A DNA stretch of 64,000 bases. Origin: CAYNRG01 sp047974855. Its GTDB lineage: Bacteria > Bacillota_I > Bacilli_A > Erysipelotrichales > Erysipelotrichaceae. Positions 24,804 through 34,002 of the stretch are shown here, piece by piece. The first letter of the stretch is position 1; every line of letters starts with the position of its first letter. The position numbers were made by a program, and so were the translations under genes. Under the pieces are notes generated by a model that searched no databases, was not told where the DNA came from, and saw only the letters and a program-made list of their open reading frames with translations. The stretch spans positions 1 to 64,000 of the forward strand of contig JBKECT010000014.1 of NCBI GenBank assembly GCA_047974855.1. Reading direction: 5' to 3'.

Positions 24804-27029
24804 ATGGAAGCATATCGTAAGTTTAGAGGAAATAGATGGAAAGAAGCGATTGATGTTCGCGACTTCATTCAAGAAAACTACAAGCAATATACTGGAAATG
24901 ATGATTTTTTAGCCCATGCAACAAATCAAACCAATCAGTTAATGGAAGAAGTTCGAGATGTATTAAAAAGGGAACAAGAAAATGGTGGTGTTTTATCCAT
25001 TGACCCTGAGAAGATTATTACATTAACAAGCCATGATGCAGGGTACATAAAAAAAGAATTAGAGCTTATTGTAGGACTTCAAACAGATGAGGTTTTAAAG
25101 CGAGGAGTTAATCCATTTGGTGGAATGAGGATGGCAAGATCTGCAGCGGAGGCTTATGGTTACACCGTGTCAGATCAGATTGAGGAACAATTTAAATACA
25201 AGGTAACACATAATGATGGTGTTTTTAGTGCTTATACGCCTGAAATGCGACAGGCTAGAAAATGTGGCTTAATTACTGGATTGCCAGATGCTTATGGACG
25301 TGGAAGAATAATTGGTGATTATCGCCGTGTTGCGCTGTATGGTGTTGATCGACTAATTGAAGAAAAAAAGAAAGACAAATTCATTTTAGGAGAGAAAGAG
25401 CTTGGACAAGATGAAATCCGACAACTAGAAGAACTAAATCAACAAATTGTTTTCTTAGGTGAGTTGAAAGTGATGGCTCAACAGTATGGATTTGATATTT
25501 CTCAGCCAGCACAAAATGCACAAGAAGCAATTCAGTGGACCTATTTTGCTTATCTTGGAGCAATTAAGGAACAAAATGGAGCAGCGATGTCGCTTGGAAG
25601 AGTAAGTACATTCTTTGATATTTATATTGAAAGGGATATTGAAGAAGGGCATTTGACGGAAGAAACAGCGCAAGAGTTAATTGATCAATTTGTAATTAAA
25701 CTAAGAGTTGCACGACACTTAAGAACGCCAGATTATAATGATTTGTTTGGTGGAGATCCAATGTGGATTACAGAAGTTTTAGGGGGTATGGGCAAGGATG
25801 GTAGAAGTTTAGTCAGCAAATCCTCTTTTAGAATGTTACATACTCTAATTAATTTAGGGAGTGCACCTGAGCCAAACTTGACTATTTTATGGTCTGAAAA
25901 ATTACCACAAGGGTTCAAGGATTTCTGTGCTAAGATTTCAATTTTAACAGACTCTATTCAATATGAAAATGATGATGTGATGCGACCTGAATATGGCGAT
26001 GACTATGGTATTGCGTGTTGTGTTTCAGCGATGGAAATTGGGAAACAAATGCAGTTCTTTGGAGCTCGATGCAATTTCCCGAAGTTGCTTCTTTTAGCCC
26101 TTAATGGTGGTAAAGAAGAAAAGCAAGGAATTGCGATGGGTCCACAAATGGAATGTGTTGGTACCAACGTGTTACAAATCGAAGAAGTAGAAAAACGGTT
26201 AGAAGAATACATGGGATGGTTAGCAAAGTTGTATGTGAATACAATGAATATTATCCACTTCATGCATGATAAATATGCGTATGAAGCGACACAACTTGCC
26301 TTACATGATACAAAAGTAGAAAGAATGATGGCATTTGGTGTAGCGGGATTGTCAGTTATTGCAGACTCGCTAAGTGCAATTCGTTATGCTAAGGTGACTC
26401 CAATTAAAAACGAAGAGGAATTAATTGTTGATTTCAATATTGAAGGAGAATTCCCAACTTATGGAAATGATGATGACCGCGTTGATTTAATCGCAAAAGA
26501 ATTGGTGGAAAAATTTATTACTGAACTTCGCAAACATAAAACCTATCGTGAGTCGGTGCACACTTTGTCTGTTTTAACGATTACATCAAATGTTGTGTAT
26601 GGTAAGAAAACAGGTGCAACACCGGATGGAAGAAAAGCTGGGGAGGCATTTGCACCTGGTGCAAATCCAATGCATAACCGAGAAAAAAGTGGTGCTATTG
26701 CAGCATTAAATAGTGTATCTAAGGTTCCATATGATTGTTGTCGTGATGGTGTATCCAATACGTTCTCGATTGTTCCAGCATCACTTGGAGCATCACAGGA
26801 TGAACAAGTCTTACATTTAGTGGACATGTTGGATGGTTATTTTATTCAAAAAGCACATCATTTGAATGTTAACGTATTGAATAAAGAAAAGTTAATGGAT
26901 GCTTATGAAAATCCAGAAAAATACCCTAACTTGACTATTCGAGTTTCTGGCTATGCAGTAAACTTCTATCGACTTTCTCGTGAACAACAACGAGAAGTTA
27001 TTCAACGAACATTCCACACGCAATTATGA
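24804..27029 (+). CDS. pflB: Formate C-acetyltransferase (pyruvate formate-lyase)
   Basis: 741 residues, full length. This glycyl-radical enzyme splits pyruvate plus CoA to acetyl-CoA and formate in anaerobic fermentation. The adjacent active-site cysteines lie in Ile-Ala-Cys-Cys-Val-Ser-Ala-Met, and the radical Gly in Arg-Val-Ser-Gly-Tyr-Ala-Val near the C-terminus. The ATG at 24804 follows AGGAGGG, and a TATAAT (24776-24781) lies just upstream. It overlaps the activase gene by ATGA. The radical site makes the enzyme oxygen-sensitive and so indicates anaerobic or microaerobic growth. Confidence 0.96.
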   Translation: MEAYRKFRGNRWKEAIDVRDFIQENYKQYTGNDDFLAHATNQTNQLMEEVRDVLKREQENGGVLSIDPEKIITLTSHDAGYIKKELELIVGLQTDEVLKRGVNPFGGMRMARSAAEAYGYTVSDQIEEQFKYKVTHNDGVFSAYTPEMRQARKCGLITGLPDAYGRGRIIGDYRRVALYGVDRLIEEKKKDKFILGEKELGQDEIRQLEELNQQIVFLGELKVMAQQYGFDISQPAQNAQEAIQWTYFAYLGAIKEQNGAAMSLGRVSTFFDIYIERDIEEGHLTEETAQELIDQFVIKLRVARHLRTPDYNDLFGGDPMWITEVLGGMGKDGRSLVSKSSFRMLHTLINLGSAPEPNLTILWSEKLPQGFKDFCAKISILTDSIQYENDDVMRPEYGDDYGIACCVSAMEIGKQMQFFGARCNFPKLLLLALNGGKEEKQGIAMGPQMECVGTNVLQIEEVEKRLEEYMGWLAKLYVNTMNIIHFMHDKYAYEATQLALHDTKVERMMAFGVAGLSVIADSLSAIRYAKVTPIKNEEELIVDFNIEGEFPTYGNDDDRVDLIAKELVEKFITELRKHKTYRESVHTLSVLTITSNVVYGKKTGATPDGRKAGEAFAPGANPMHNREKSGAIAALNSVSKVPYDCCRDGVSNTFSIVPASLGASQDEQVLHLVDMLDGYFIQKAHHLNVNVLNKEKLMDAYENPEKYPNLTIRVSGYAVNFYRLSREQQREVIQRTFHTQL

Positions 27030-27730
27030 TTGGAAGAGTGAGCTCATTTCACTCTTTTTCTACTCATGATGGACCTGGGATTCGAGCTACAGTCTTTTTA
27101 CAAGGATGTCCACTTCGATGTCAGTGTTGCCATAACCCTGAAACATGGGAAAGGATAGCAGGAGAAGAAGTCAGTGTTGAAGAGATAATACAAAAAGTTA
27201 AAAAGGGATTGAGTTATTATCGACGTGGAGGAATAACGTGTAGTGGAGGGGAACCACTGCTTCAGTCTCAGTTTGTTAAAGAAATTTTTGCTCAAGCCAA
27301 AGAATTAGGTTTGCATACAACACTGGATACTAGCGGTTGCGTGTTGGATGAAGCAGTGATTCAAGCATTAAATGAAACGGACCTAGTCCTGTTAGACATC
27401 AAGAAAACAACAGAGGAAGAATACTGGGACTTCGCAAGAGGGTCACTGAAGAAAACATTAGAGTTCTTAGACCAACTTGAGAAAATGAAAAAGCCAGTCT
27501 GGGTTCGCCATGTTGTTATTCCTCAACAAGAGACAAAAGAAAGTATTCAGGCACTAAAAAAAATAGTTCAGAATTATACCTGTGTTGAGAAGGTGGAATT
27601 TTTACCCTTTAAGAAACTTTGCTTAAGCAAATATGAGGAATTGCAAATGGACTTTCCTTTGAATGATATTGATGAAGCAAATGCTGAACTGATGAAGCAG
27701 ATTAATGAGTGGTATGAAATGGAGTCCTAA
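27026..27730 (+). CDS. pflA: Pyruvate formate-lyase activating enzyme
   Basis: 234-residue radical-SAM protein with the Cys-x3-Cys-x2-Cys cluster in Cys-Pro-Leu-Arg-Cys-Gln-Cys-Cys-His-Asn-Pro-Glu-Thr-Trp, and the Ser-Gly-Gly-Glu-Pro motif near residue 75. It places the glycyl radical on PflB using S-adenosylmethionine and a 4Fe-4S cluster. Coupled to pflB by a 4-bp overlap, it ends the operon. Confidence 0.95.
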   Translation: MIGRVSSFHSFSTHDGPGIRATVFLQGCPLRCQCCHNPETWERIAGEEVSVEEIIQKVKKGLSYYRRGGITCSGGEPLLQSQFVKEIFAQAKELGLHTTLDTSGCVLDEAVIQALNETDLVLLDIKKTTEEEYWDFARGSLKKTLEFLDQLEKMKKPVWVRHVVIPQQETKESIQALKKIVQNYTCVEKVEFLPFKKLCLSKYEELQMDFPLNDIDEANAELMKQINEWYEMES

Positions 27731-27757
27731 TTTAATTTTAATTTAGGGCTTTTTTAT
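27726..27757 (+). terminator. Probable terminator after pflA
   Basis: CCTAA and TTAGG pair around an AT-rich interior, followed by six T. The stem is short. Confidence 0.5.
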
Positions 27758-27787
27758 GTGGCAAAACATTTAATAAAATAAAAAAAG

Positions 27788-27796
27788 TGCTATAAT
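27788..27796 (+). promoter_or_regulatory. Extended -10 promoter
   Basis: TGC followed by TATAAT (27791-27796) lies 19 bp ahead of the next start codon. The -35 is weak. Confidence 0.55.
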
Positions 27797-27815
27797 ATCA
27801 AAAAGAGGTATCCCT

Positions 27816-29114
27816 ATGAATTATCAACTATTAAGGAAAAGAATATCGATTGTATCACTTGGCATTACGGGAATTCTTTTTATTGTTGCAGGAATTTTGA
27901 TGTTTTTTTGGATAGATGGAATCCCTTCAATGATTAGGTTAGCTTTTTTGATTTATTCGGGGTTATTAACAGCATCGGCTTTGCTCAGCTGTTTCTCTAA
28001 TTTTAAGTGGGTTAATTTTGTTCAGGCACTACTCCCTGTTATTTTTGGACTGATTTTTATGTTCAGTCCTAATACGCTCTCATCAATGTTCGCTTTTTTG
28101 ATGGGTCTGTATATGCTGTTGATTGGTCTTTTTAGACTAATTGACTTTATAGTTTTGAACGCAAACAAAACACCTGGAAGGTGGAGTGCTTTAATTACAG
28201 CGGGAATTACTCTTCTTTTTTCATTACCATTAGTATTTAATCCAAGCATATATGTTGGAAGAGCAACGGCACTAACGGCTATTTTTTGTCTTTTTTATGG
28301 TCTTACGTATATAGGGGATTTTTTAGTCCAAATTTCACCAAGCAAAAAAGCAGATCCAGTTAAGAGAAAAATTCGGATAAATATGCCTGTCATTTTTACC
28401 AGTTTTATCCCTAAGATGGCTATACAGAGCATTAATAAATTATTAGAAGTAAGTCAAGATGACGTGGTGATTGAGGAAAGTTTTGTAGAGGACAAGAAAC
28501 CAGATATGGAAATCTTTATTCATGCGACAGAAACTGGATTTTCTTCTATGGGGCACGTGGATATAGTATTTGAGAATAAAGCGTATAGTTATGGGAATTA
28601 TGATCCCAAGTCATGGAAATTTTTTCAATCAGTGGGAGATGGCGTTTTATTGTGCGTGCAAGGAAGAGAAGAGTATGTGCAGTTTCGATTAACAGATGTA
28701 GGAAACTCTATCTTTGCATATGGAATAAAACTCACGGATAAACAAAAAGATTCGGTTAGAGAGGCTCTGAATCAATTTAAAGAGCATTTATACCCTTGGC
28801 AGTGTGATGCGGCTGCGGGTGGTGATGGTGTGGATTATGTTAGCCGACTTTATAGAAAGGTTAAAATTACTTCGTATAAGTTTAAAAACACTTCTTTTAA
28901 GGCATATTTTGTAATGACAACCAACTGTGTTAAATTAGCTGATCGAATCTTGCGAGCGGCGGGCATTGCAGCGGCGACGCCTAATGGGATATTAACTCCT
29001 GGTGCTTACTTAGACTTTTTTGAAAGACAGTATGCTCTAAAACATTCTATTGTTATATCAAGGCAAAGTTACACCCCTAAAAAAGAAATCATGCATGTTT
29101 ACGAAGTGAATTAA
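27816..29114 (+). CDS. HdeD-like membrane domain fused to a papain-like (DUF4105/LRAT-type) domain
   Basis: 432 residues in two parts. Residues about 10-180 hold six membrane spans with the Gly-rich helices of the HdeD/DUF308 family. After a charged linker, residues about 225-415 form a soluble domain. In it His247 (in Met-Gly-His-Val-Asp) follows a strand and Cys371 (in Thr-Asn-Cys-Val-Lys-Leu-Ala-Asp) opens a helix. That order, His before Cys, is typical of permuted papain-fold enzymes such as NlpC-, LRAT- or DUF4105-like proteins. A hydrolase or acyltransferase acting at the membrane is an inference. The start follows AGAGGT. It appears monocistronic between terminators. Confidence 0.6.
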   Translation: MNYQLLRKRISIVSLGITGILFIVAGILMFFWIDGIPSMIRLAFLIYSGLLTASALLSCFSNFKWVNFVQALLPVIFGLIFMFSPNTLSSMFAFLMGLYMLLIGLFRLIDFIVLNANKTPGRWSALITAGITLLFSLPLVFNPSIYVGRATALTAIFCLFYGLTYIGDFLVQISPSKKADPVKRKIRINMPVIFTSFIPKMAIQSINKLLEVSQDDVVIEESFVEDKKPDMEIFIHATETGFSSMGHVDIVFENKAYSYGNYDPKSWKFFQSVGDGVLLCVQGREEYVQFRLTDVGNSIFAYGIKLTDKQKDSVREALNQFKEHLYPWQCDAAAGGDGVDYVSRLYRKVKITSYKFKNTSFKAYFVMTTNCVKLADRILRAAGIAAATPNGILTPGAYLDFFERQYALKHSIVISRQSYTPKKEIMHVYEVN

Positions 29115-29123
29115 ATATACATA

Positions 29124-29152
29124 AAAAGGCAATCTGGCAAGATTGCCTTTAA
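29124..29152. terminator. Bidirectional terminator
   Basis: AAAGGCAATC pairs perfectly with GATTGCCTTT around 6 nt, with A- and T-runs on either side. It lies between convergent genes. Confidence 0.85.
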
Positions 29153-29164
29153 AGTAAATGTGAT

Positions 29165-29866
29165 TTAATTTCTTTTTCGACTTTGTAAAACAAGCAGAAC
29201 AAGTCGTAACAATTGAACTAATGATGAGGCTAGAGCAGCAACATAAGTTAAAGCGGCAGCACTTAACACAGCCCTTGAACCAACTAACTCTTCAGAGGTT
29301 AAGATATCATTGTCCTGAATTACTTTTAAAGCTCTACTACTTGCGTTAAATTCAGTAGGCAAAGTGAAAAGTTGAAATAAAGAAACAGTACTAAACAAGA
29401 TAACTCCGATATAAGCAAGCCCAATCCATTGTGAAGAGGAAACACTCAAAGCAATTCCTGCTAAAATTAGTGGCATTGAAATTGTTGACCCTAAATTGGT
29501 GATAGGGATGATGGCGTTGCGAAGTTTAATTGGCGCATAACCATCTGCATATTGCATGGCGTGACCAGCTTCATGACAAGCAACCCCGATTGCAGCACTT
29601 GAAGTCTGTCCATAAACGGCATCAGATAAACGTATAATATTTTCTTTTGGTGAATAATGGTCAGTTAACTGTCCTGAAACACGATCGATTTGAACAGAGT
29701 GAAGACCATGAGCATCTAAAACTTGCCGACAAGCATCCTCTGCTTTAATCCCTCTGCTAGATAAATCGGTTGAATATTTCTTGTAGGTGCTTGAAACGCG
29801 TGAGCTTGCCCATGTGGCAAACAGGCCTGAAATTGTAACTAAAACGATATAAACTAAAGTAGTCAT
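29165..29866 (-). CDS. YugP-type neutral zinc metallopeptidase
   Basis: 233 residues with an N-terminal membrane span, the zinc motif His-Glu-Ala-Gly-His near residue 97 in Ala-Cys-His-Glu-Ala-Gly-His-Ala, and three further hydrophobic segments. This is the layout of the Zn_peptidase_2 (YugP) family of membrane proteases, whose substrates are unknown. The Asp-His-Tyr-Ser-Pro motif before the zinc site is conserved. GGAGGA precedes the start, and TGT-TATAAT (minus strand, 29915-29923) is a likely promoter. Confidence 0.9.
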   Translation of the reverse strand: MTTLVYIVLVTISGLFATWASSRVSSTYKKYSTDLSSRGIKAEDACRQVLDAHGLHSVQIDRVSGQLTDHYSPKENIIRLSDAVYGQTSSAAIGVACHEAGHAMQYADGYAPIKLRNAIIPITNLGSTISMPLILAGIALSVSSSQWIGLAYIGVILFSTVSLFQLFTLPTEFNASSRALKVIQDNDILTSEELVGSRAVLSAAALTYVAALASSLVQLLRLVLLVLQSRKRN

Positions 29867-30012
29867 AGTGTCCTCCTGTATTCTAAATGTATTTTAGAGA
29901 ATAGTAACGGAATTATTATAACACAGAAGGTGTTAATTAGCTATATTTCTCTTTACTTATTAGGGCTATGGGTTTGTTTAAGTAAGAGGGAAGATTAAAT
30001 AGTTGATGCTAA

Positions 30013-30041
30013 TTGAGAAAATAACTGGAACATGATAAAAT
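30013..30041 (+). promoter_or_regulatory. Promoter of the rapZ-yvcK-whiA operon
   Basis: TTGAGA (30013-30018), 17-bp spacer and TAAAAT (30036-30041) with TGA before it. Confidence 0.65.
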
Positions 30042-30060
30042 ATAAAAAGAGGTGTTGCGA

Positions 30061-30924
30061 ATGGAAAAGCGAGTTATTTTAGTTAGTGGAATGTCTGGAG
30101 CTGGGAAGAGTAGCTCTACAGGCATTTTAGAAGATATGGGGTATCATTGTATTGATCAGTTTCCAATTCAAATTTTAACTCAGCTTGTGGATGTGATAGA
30201 AAATACAAATGATCCACGATTTGATCAGGTGGCGTTGGCAACGTCAGCACAGGATTTCCCAGATTTTTTGAGAGCATTTAAAGGGACAGAGATGGATGTG
30301 AGAGTTCTATTTTTAGAAGCGTCAGATGATGTTCTTTTACATCGTTATAAGTCTACTCGCAGAACTCATCCACTACTTTTAAGTAATCGTGTGAATACCC
30401 TTGAAGAAGCAATTAGTGAAGAGCGAAGAATGTTTATCTCCTTGAAAGATAGTAGTTTTGTAAGTATCGATACCAGTTTTTTAGTTCCTAAAGAATTAAA
30501 GGAAAAGGTAGAAAAGTATTTTGCGAATAAGGAAAGACCATCTTTTTCGATTAGTTTTATTTCATTTGGGTATAAACATGGGGTGCCAATGGATGCGGAT
30601 TTGATGATTGATGTCAGGTTTCTTCCCAACCCATTCTGGGAGGCTGAGTTAAGACAGTACTCGGGAGAAGATCAAGTTATTGCAGACTATGTGATGAAAA
30701 ATGAACAGACAATTCGCTATATGAATGAACTAGAAAGATTTTTAGATTATTCGTTTAAAGAGTATTGCCTCGAAGGTAAAAATCATTTTACTGTAGCAAT
30801 TGGATGTACTGGTGGGCAACATCGTTCAGTTGCCGTAACCAATGCATTGTTTGATAAATATAAAGAGGAGTACCATTGTTTCAAAGAACATAGAGATAAG
30901 AAGAGTTGGCAACATGAAGAATAA
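30061..30924 (+). CDS. rapZ: RapZ-family nucleotide-binding RNase adapter
   Basis: 287 residues. The N-terminal P-loop Gly-Met-Ser-Gly-Ala-Gly-Lys-Ser-Ser (about 9-17) and the C-terminal Gly-Cys-Thr-Gly-Gly-Gln-His-Arg-Ser-Val phosphosugar site mark the RapZ/YvcJ family. RapZ in E. coli tunes GlmS levels through small RNAs; the Firmicute YvcJ is an ATP/GTP-binding protein of less certain role. The ATG at 30061 follows AGAGGTG. It overlaps yvcK by 11 bp in the classic rapZ-yvcK-whiA order. Confidence 0.93.
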   Translation: MEKRVILVSGMSGAGKSSSTGILEDMGYHCIDQFPIQILTQLVDVIENTNDPRFDQVALATSAQDFPDFLRAFKGTEMDVRVLFLEASDDVLLHRYKSTRRTHPLLLSNRVNTLEEAISEERRMFISLKDSSFVSIDTSFLVPKELKEKVEKYFANKERPSFSISFISFGYKHGVPMDADLMIDVRFLPNPFWEAELRQYSGEDQVIADYVMKNEQTIRYMNELERFLDYSFKEYCLEGKNHFTVAIGCTGGQHRSVAVTNALFDKYKEEYHCFKEHRDKKSWQHEE

Positions 30925-31876
30925 AAAAATTGTAGTCATGGGTGGAGGACACGGTCAGTCCGCACTTTTAAGAGGAATAAAGCACATTGACAATATTGAT
31001 ATTTCAACCATCGTCACTGTGGCTGATGATGGCGGCTCAACGGGAAGGCTTCGGCAATATTTTGGAGTTCCAGCAATGGGTGATATTCGTGGTGTGATGA
31101 TTGCTTTGGCAGAGAGTGAAAGTTTACTTGGTTCGCTAATGAATTATCGGTTTGAATCAGGAAACAAAGAAGACCAAGAAAAAGATGTAGTAGGACATAA
31201 CTTAGGGAATTTAATTTTGCTGGCACTGATGCAAAGTACAGGTGATTTTGCAGAAAGTATAAAAACAATTTCAAAGGTACTCAACGTTAAAGGTGAAATT
31301 ATTCCGTCATCGGCGCAGGCAATTACATTGTTTGCCAAGATGGAAGATGGTACAATTGTAAAAGGAGAGGCCAATATTCCTAAATACAACAATCGTATTC
31401 ATCGTGTTTTTTATGATACTGAGGTTTGTGCAAGTGCACAGGCTGTAGAAGCGATTAATGAAGCTGATTTGATTATTTATGGAGTAGGTTCAATTTATAC
31501 AAGCATTCTTCCTAATGTCATCATTCCAGAAATCCAAGAAGCATTAAAGAAAAGCAAAGCAAAGAAAGTTTATTTTTGCAATGCGATGACTCAACCGGGA
31601 GAAACATCAAATTATCAAATGGAAGATCATGTGGAAGCACTAGAAATTCATGAAGCGGAGATTGACGAAGTTTTTGTGGCAAATGATGAAATTCCAAGTG
31701 ATGTGCTAGAGCGCTATGCTATAGAGGGTAGTAAAGTGGTAAAAGTGATAGGTAAAAGTCATCATTATCCAATTCGCTACGAATCGCTCTTATCATTTGA
31801 TGATGGATTTATTCGGCATGATATGCTGAAAGTAAAAAGTGTTGTAGAAAAAATACTAGCAGAAATTGAGGGTTGA
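30914..31876 (+). CDS. yvcK: YvcK/CofD-like gluconeogenesis and cell-wall factor
   Basis: 320 residues with the CofD-like fold: Met-Gly-Gly-Gly-His-Gly at the N-terminus, Asp-Asp-Gly-Gly-Ser-Thr-Gly-Arg-Leu near residue 45 and His-Asn-Leu-Gly-Asn-Leu near 100. YvcK binds UDP-sugars and is needed in Bacillus for growth on gluconeogenic carbon and for correct cell shape. The ATG at 30914 lies inside the end of rapZ, so translation is coupled. Confidence 0.92.
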   Translation: MKNKKIVVMGGGHGQSALLRGIKHIDNIDISTIVTVADDGGSTGRLRQYFGVPAMGDIRGVMIALAESESLLGSLMNYRFESGNKEDQEKDVVGHNLGNLILLALMQSTGDFAESIKTISKVLNVKGEIIPSSAQAITLFAKMEDGTIVKGEANIPKYNNRIHRVFYDTEVCASAQAVEAINEADLIIYGVGSIYTSILPNVIIPEIQEALKKSKAKKVYFCNAMTQPGETSNYQMEDHVEALEIHEAEIDEVFVANDEIPSDVLERYAIEGSKVVKVIGKSHHYPIRYESLLSFDDGFIRHDMLKVKSVVEKILAEIEG

Positions 31877-31878
31877 TG

Positions 31879-32820
31879 ATGTCATTTACAGGAGAGGTCA
31901 AACAAGAGATAGCACAAAATGAGTTGAGAGACTGTTGCAAAAGAGCAGAACTTTCAGCTCTTATCCAGTTTTGTTCAACTCTTAGTATTTCTAATCAAGG
32001 AATGAGCTTGGTAATCAAAACAGAAAATGCGACCACTGCAAAAAGAATACTTAAGATGGTTAAGGAAAGTTATAGTGTAGAGACCGATTTATCAGTGATT
32101 AAAAAAATGAAGTTGAGAAAAAACAATATTTATCAACTGCGTCTTTTAGGAAGAGCAAAAGAAATTTTGGAAGATTTGGGATTGTATTCAAGCCGAGGAT
32201 TACTTGAAAGACCATTAATGAGTGTTGTTGCAAAAGACTGTTGTGCCAGAGCTTATTTAGCAGGCGCCTTCATGGCAGCAGGGAGTGTGAATTCTCCACA
32301 AAAATCAAGCTATCACTTGGAAATAAGCACCAACTCAGAAGAACATGCAGAATTTGTAGTGCGTCTTATGGAGCGATTTAATTTACCGGCAAAAACTGTT
32401 CAGCGTCGCAAAAGCGAAGTGGTTTATTTAAAAGCAGCAGATAAGATTAGTGATTTTTTAAGATGTATTGGAGCATCAGAATCCTTGATGAAATTTGAAG
32501 ATATTCGAATCCAACGTGATTTTAAAAATAATTTAATTCGTTTAGATAATTGTGAAGTTGCGAATGAAATTAAAGTACACAAGGCATCGCAAAAACAAAT
32601 AGAGGATATTTTAATCTTAGAAAAAAGTCATGAAATCGAACAACTTGACCAAAAGGTCGTTGAGATTGTACAGTTAAGGAAGGAATTTCCTGACTATAGT
32701 TTAAATGAACTTTGCGAAGAATATGAAAAGAAGAGTGGTGTTGTAATGAGTAAGTCGGGAATGAAACACCGGTTGAAAAAAATAGAGGAAGCGGCAGCAA
32801 AGGTGAAAGAGAGGAAGTAG
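31879..32820 (+). CDS. whiA: WhiA sporulation/division regulator-like protein
   Basis: 313 residues: an N-terminal LAGLIDADG-like domain (about 10-210, with Leu-Ala-Gly-Ala-Phe-Met-Ala-Ala-Gly-Ser) and a C-terminal helix-turn-helix (about 225-305). WhiA is a nucleoid-associated regulator linked to cell division in Gram-positive bacteria. The third in-frame start (TTG, ATG, ATG at 31873-31881) was chosen because homologues begin Met-Ser-Phe and it has the best spacing from GAGGG. Confidence 0.93.
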   Translation: MSFTGEVKQEIAQNELRDCCKRAELSALIQFCSTLSISNQGMSLVIKTENATTAKRILKMVKESYSVETDLSVIKKMKLRKNNIYQLRLLGRAKEILEDLGLYSSRGLLERPLMSVVAKDCCARAYLAGAFMAAGSVNSPQKSSYHLEISTNSEEHAEFVVRLMERFNLPAKTVQRRKSEVVYLKAADKISDFLRCIGASESLMKFEDIRIQRDFKNNLIRLDNCEVANEIKVHKASQKQIEDILILEKSHEIEQLDQKVVEIVQLRKEFPDYSLNELCEEYEKKSGVVMSKSGMKHRLKKIEEAAAKVKERK

Positions 32821-32825
32821 TAGCG

Positions 32826-33095
32826 ATGAATTATATATTAGGAGTTTTAGGAATCATATTGATCATTGCAATAATCCAGTTATTTTGGCCTGTAATTGTT
32901 TTAGTTCTTGTAGGAGCAACAATTGTTGTCATTATAGGAACGTATCGAACTAAACAGACAATGCAAGACTTTCAAGAACAAGCACAGCAACAACAAAGAC
33001 AAACTTATCATCAACAACAAAGGCCATCAGGCGATGTGATTGATGTAGAATATACAGAAAGAGCGGACTATGAAAGCGACAACGAATGGAATTAA
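32826..33095 (+). CDS. Small membrane protein with Gln-rich tail
   Basis: 89 residues. Two hydrophobic segments (about 3-20 and 22-42) form a hairpin, followed by a Gln/Arg-rich, acidic-ended cytoplasmic tail. GAGGAAG precedes the ATG 6 bp after the whiA stop, and the end overlaps the next gene by 26 bp, so it belongs to the same operon. I recognise no family. Its position suggests an accessory of the envelope functions of this operon, but nothing in the sequence proves that. Confidence 0.65.
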   Translation: MNYILGVLGIILIIAIIQLFWPVIVLVLVGATIVVIIGTYRTKQTMQDFQEQAQQQQRQTYHQQQRPSGDVIDVEYTERADYESDNEWN

Positions 33096-34002
33096 AGAAA
33101 AACTAAAACAAAATTTAAAAGAATTTGAAATTAGTGACGGTGATAAGATAAAACACTATTTAGAAAAATGCGAGTATGAAGAAAGTAACCATAATCTTGT
33201 TAATATGGTGATGTGGTTGGACGAATTTCCGCTATATTACTATGAAGAAGAAATGATGTTGCTTGTGTTTGGAATTCATCAAGGGGAAGTTTTTATGTAT
33301 ATGCCCCTTTGTGCGAAGAGTGATTTTAAAGAAGCAATAAAAAAAGCAGGAGAAATTTTCAAACAAATCAATGAGCCCTTACTTTTTAGCTGTTTCACAA
33401 TAGAGATGGCTGAGTTAGCACTGAAACTAAGTGATAGCTATAAAATTGAGCAAGTTGTGGAAAGTTCAGACTATGTTTACGACGCACAAAAACTACAAGT
33501 GATGAGTGGTAAGAAATTGCAGAAAAAAAGAAATCATATTAATGCGTTTGAAGAGGAGTATAGTGGACGATATGAGTATGAATCTATTAATGAAGAAAAT
33601 GCAAAGGAGTGTTTAGCTTTTTTAGAACATTGGAAAGATGAAGATGAAGATTTGTTTTTAAAACAAGATCACCGTGGAAGTGAGCACGTTTTAAAACTTA
33701 TCGGACAGCTTCCAAGTCGTGGAGGATGTATTCGTATTGATGGCAAGATAGAGGCATTTGCGATTGGCAGTTGGTTGTCAAAAGAGATGGTTCAAGAAAA
33801 TATTGAAAAGGCAAATAATGCGTTTCGTGGTCTATATCCACTGATGCTAAGAGAGTTTTTAAAGCATGAATTTCCTAATGCGATTTGGGTTAATCGTGAA
33901 GATGACATGGGGTATGAAAACTTGCGACGATCAAAGCGTTCCTATGACCCTGTCAGAATGGTGGATAAGTATCGAGTAACATTAAAGGAGGGGGACAAGT
34001 GA
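33070..34002 (+). CDS. DUF2156 (GNAT-fold) protein
   Basis: 310 residues. The sequence matches the DUF2156 family, which shares the GNAT fold with the C-terminal part of lysyl-phosphatidylglycerol synthase. Seen are a central Lys-Lys-Arg-Asn-His-Ile-Asn motif, Phe-Ala-Ile-Gly-Ser strand, and a C-terminal Trp-Val-Asn-Arg-Glu-Asp-Asp-Met-Gly-Tyr-Glu-Asn-Leu-Arg segment. No membrane spans are present, so it is cytosolic. It probably transfers an acyl or aminoacyl group, target unknown. It overlaps the following GNAT gene by 4 bp. Confidence 0.85.
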   Translation: MKATTNGIKEKLKQNLKEFEISDGDKIKHYLEKCEYEESNHNLVNMVMWLDEFPLYYYEEEMMLLVFGIHQGEVFMYMPLCAKSDFKEAIKKAGEIFKQINEPLLFSCFTIEMAELALKLSDSYKIEQVVESSDYVYDAQKLQVMSGKKLQKKRNHINAFEEEYSGRYEYESINEENAKECLAFLEHWKDEDEDLFLKQDHRGSEHVLKLIGQLPSRGGCIRIDGKIEAFAIGSWLSKEMVQENIEKANNAFRGLYPLMLREFLKHEFPNAIWVNREDDMGYENLRRSKRSYDPVRMVDKYRVTLKEGDK

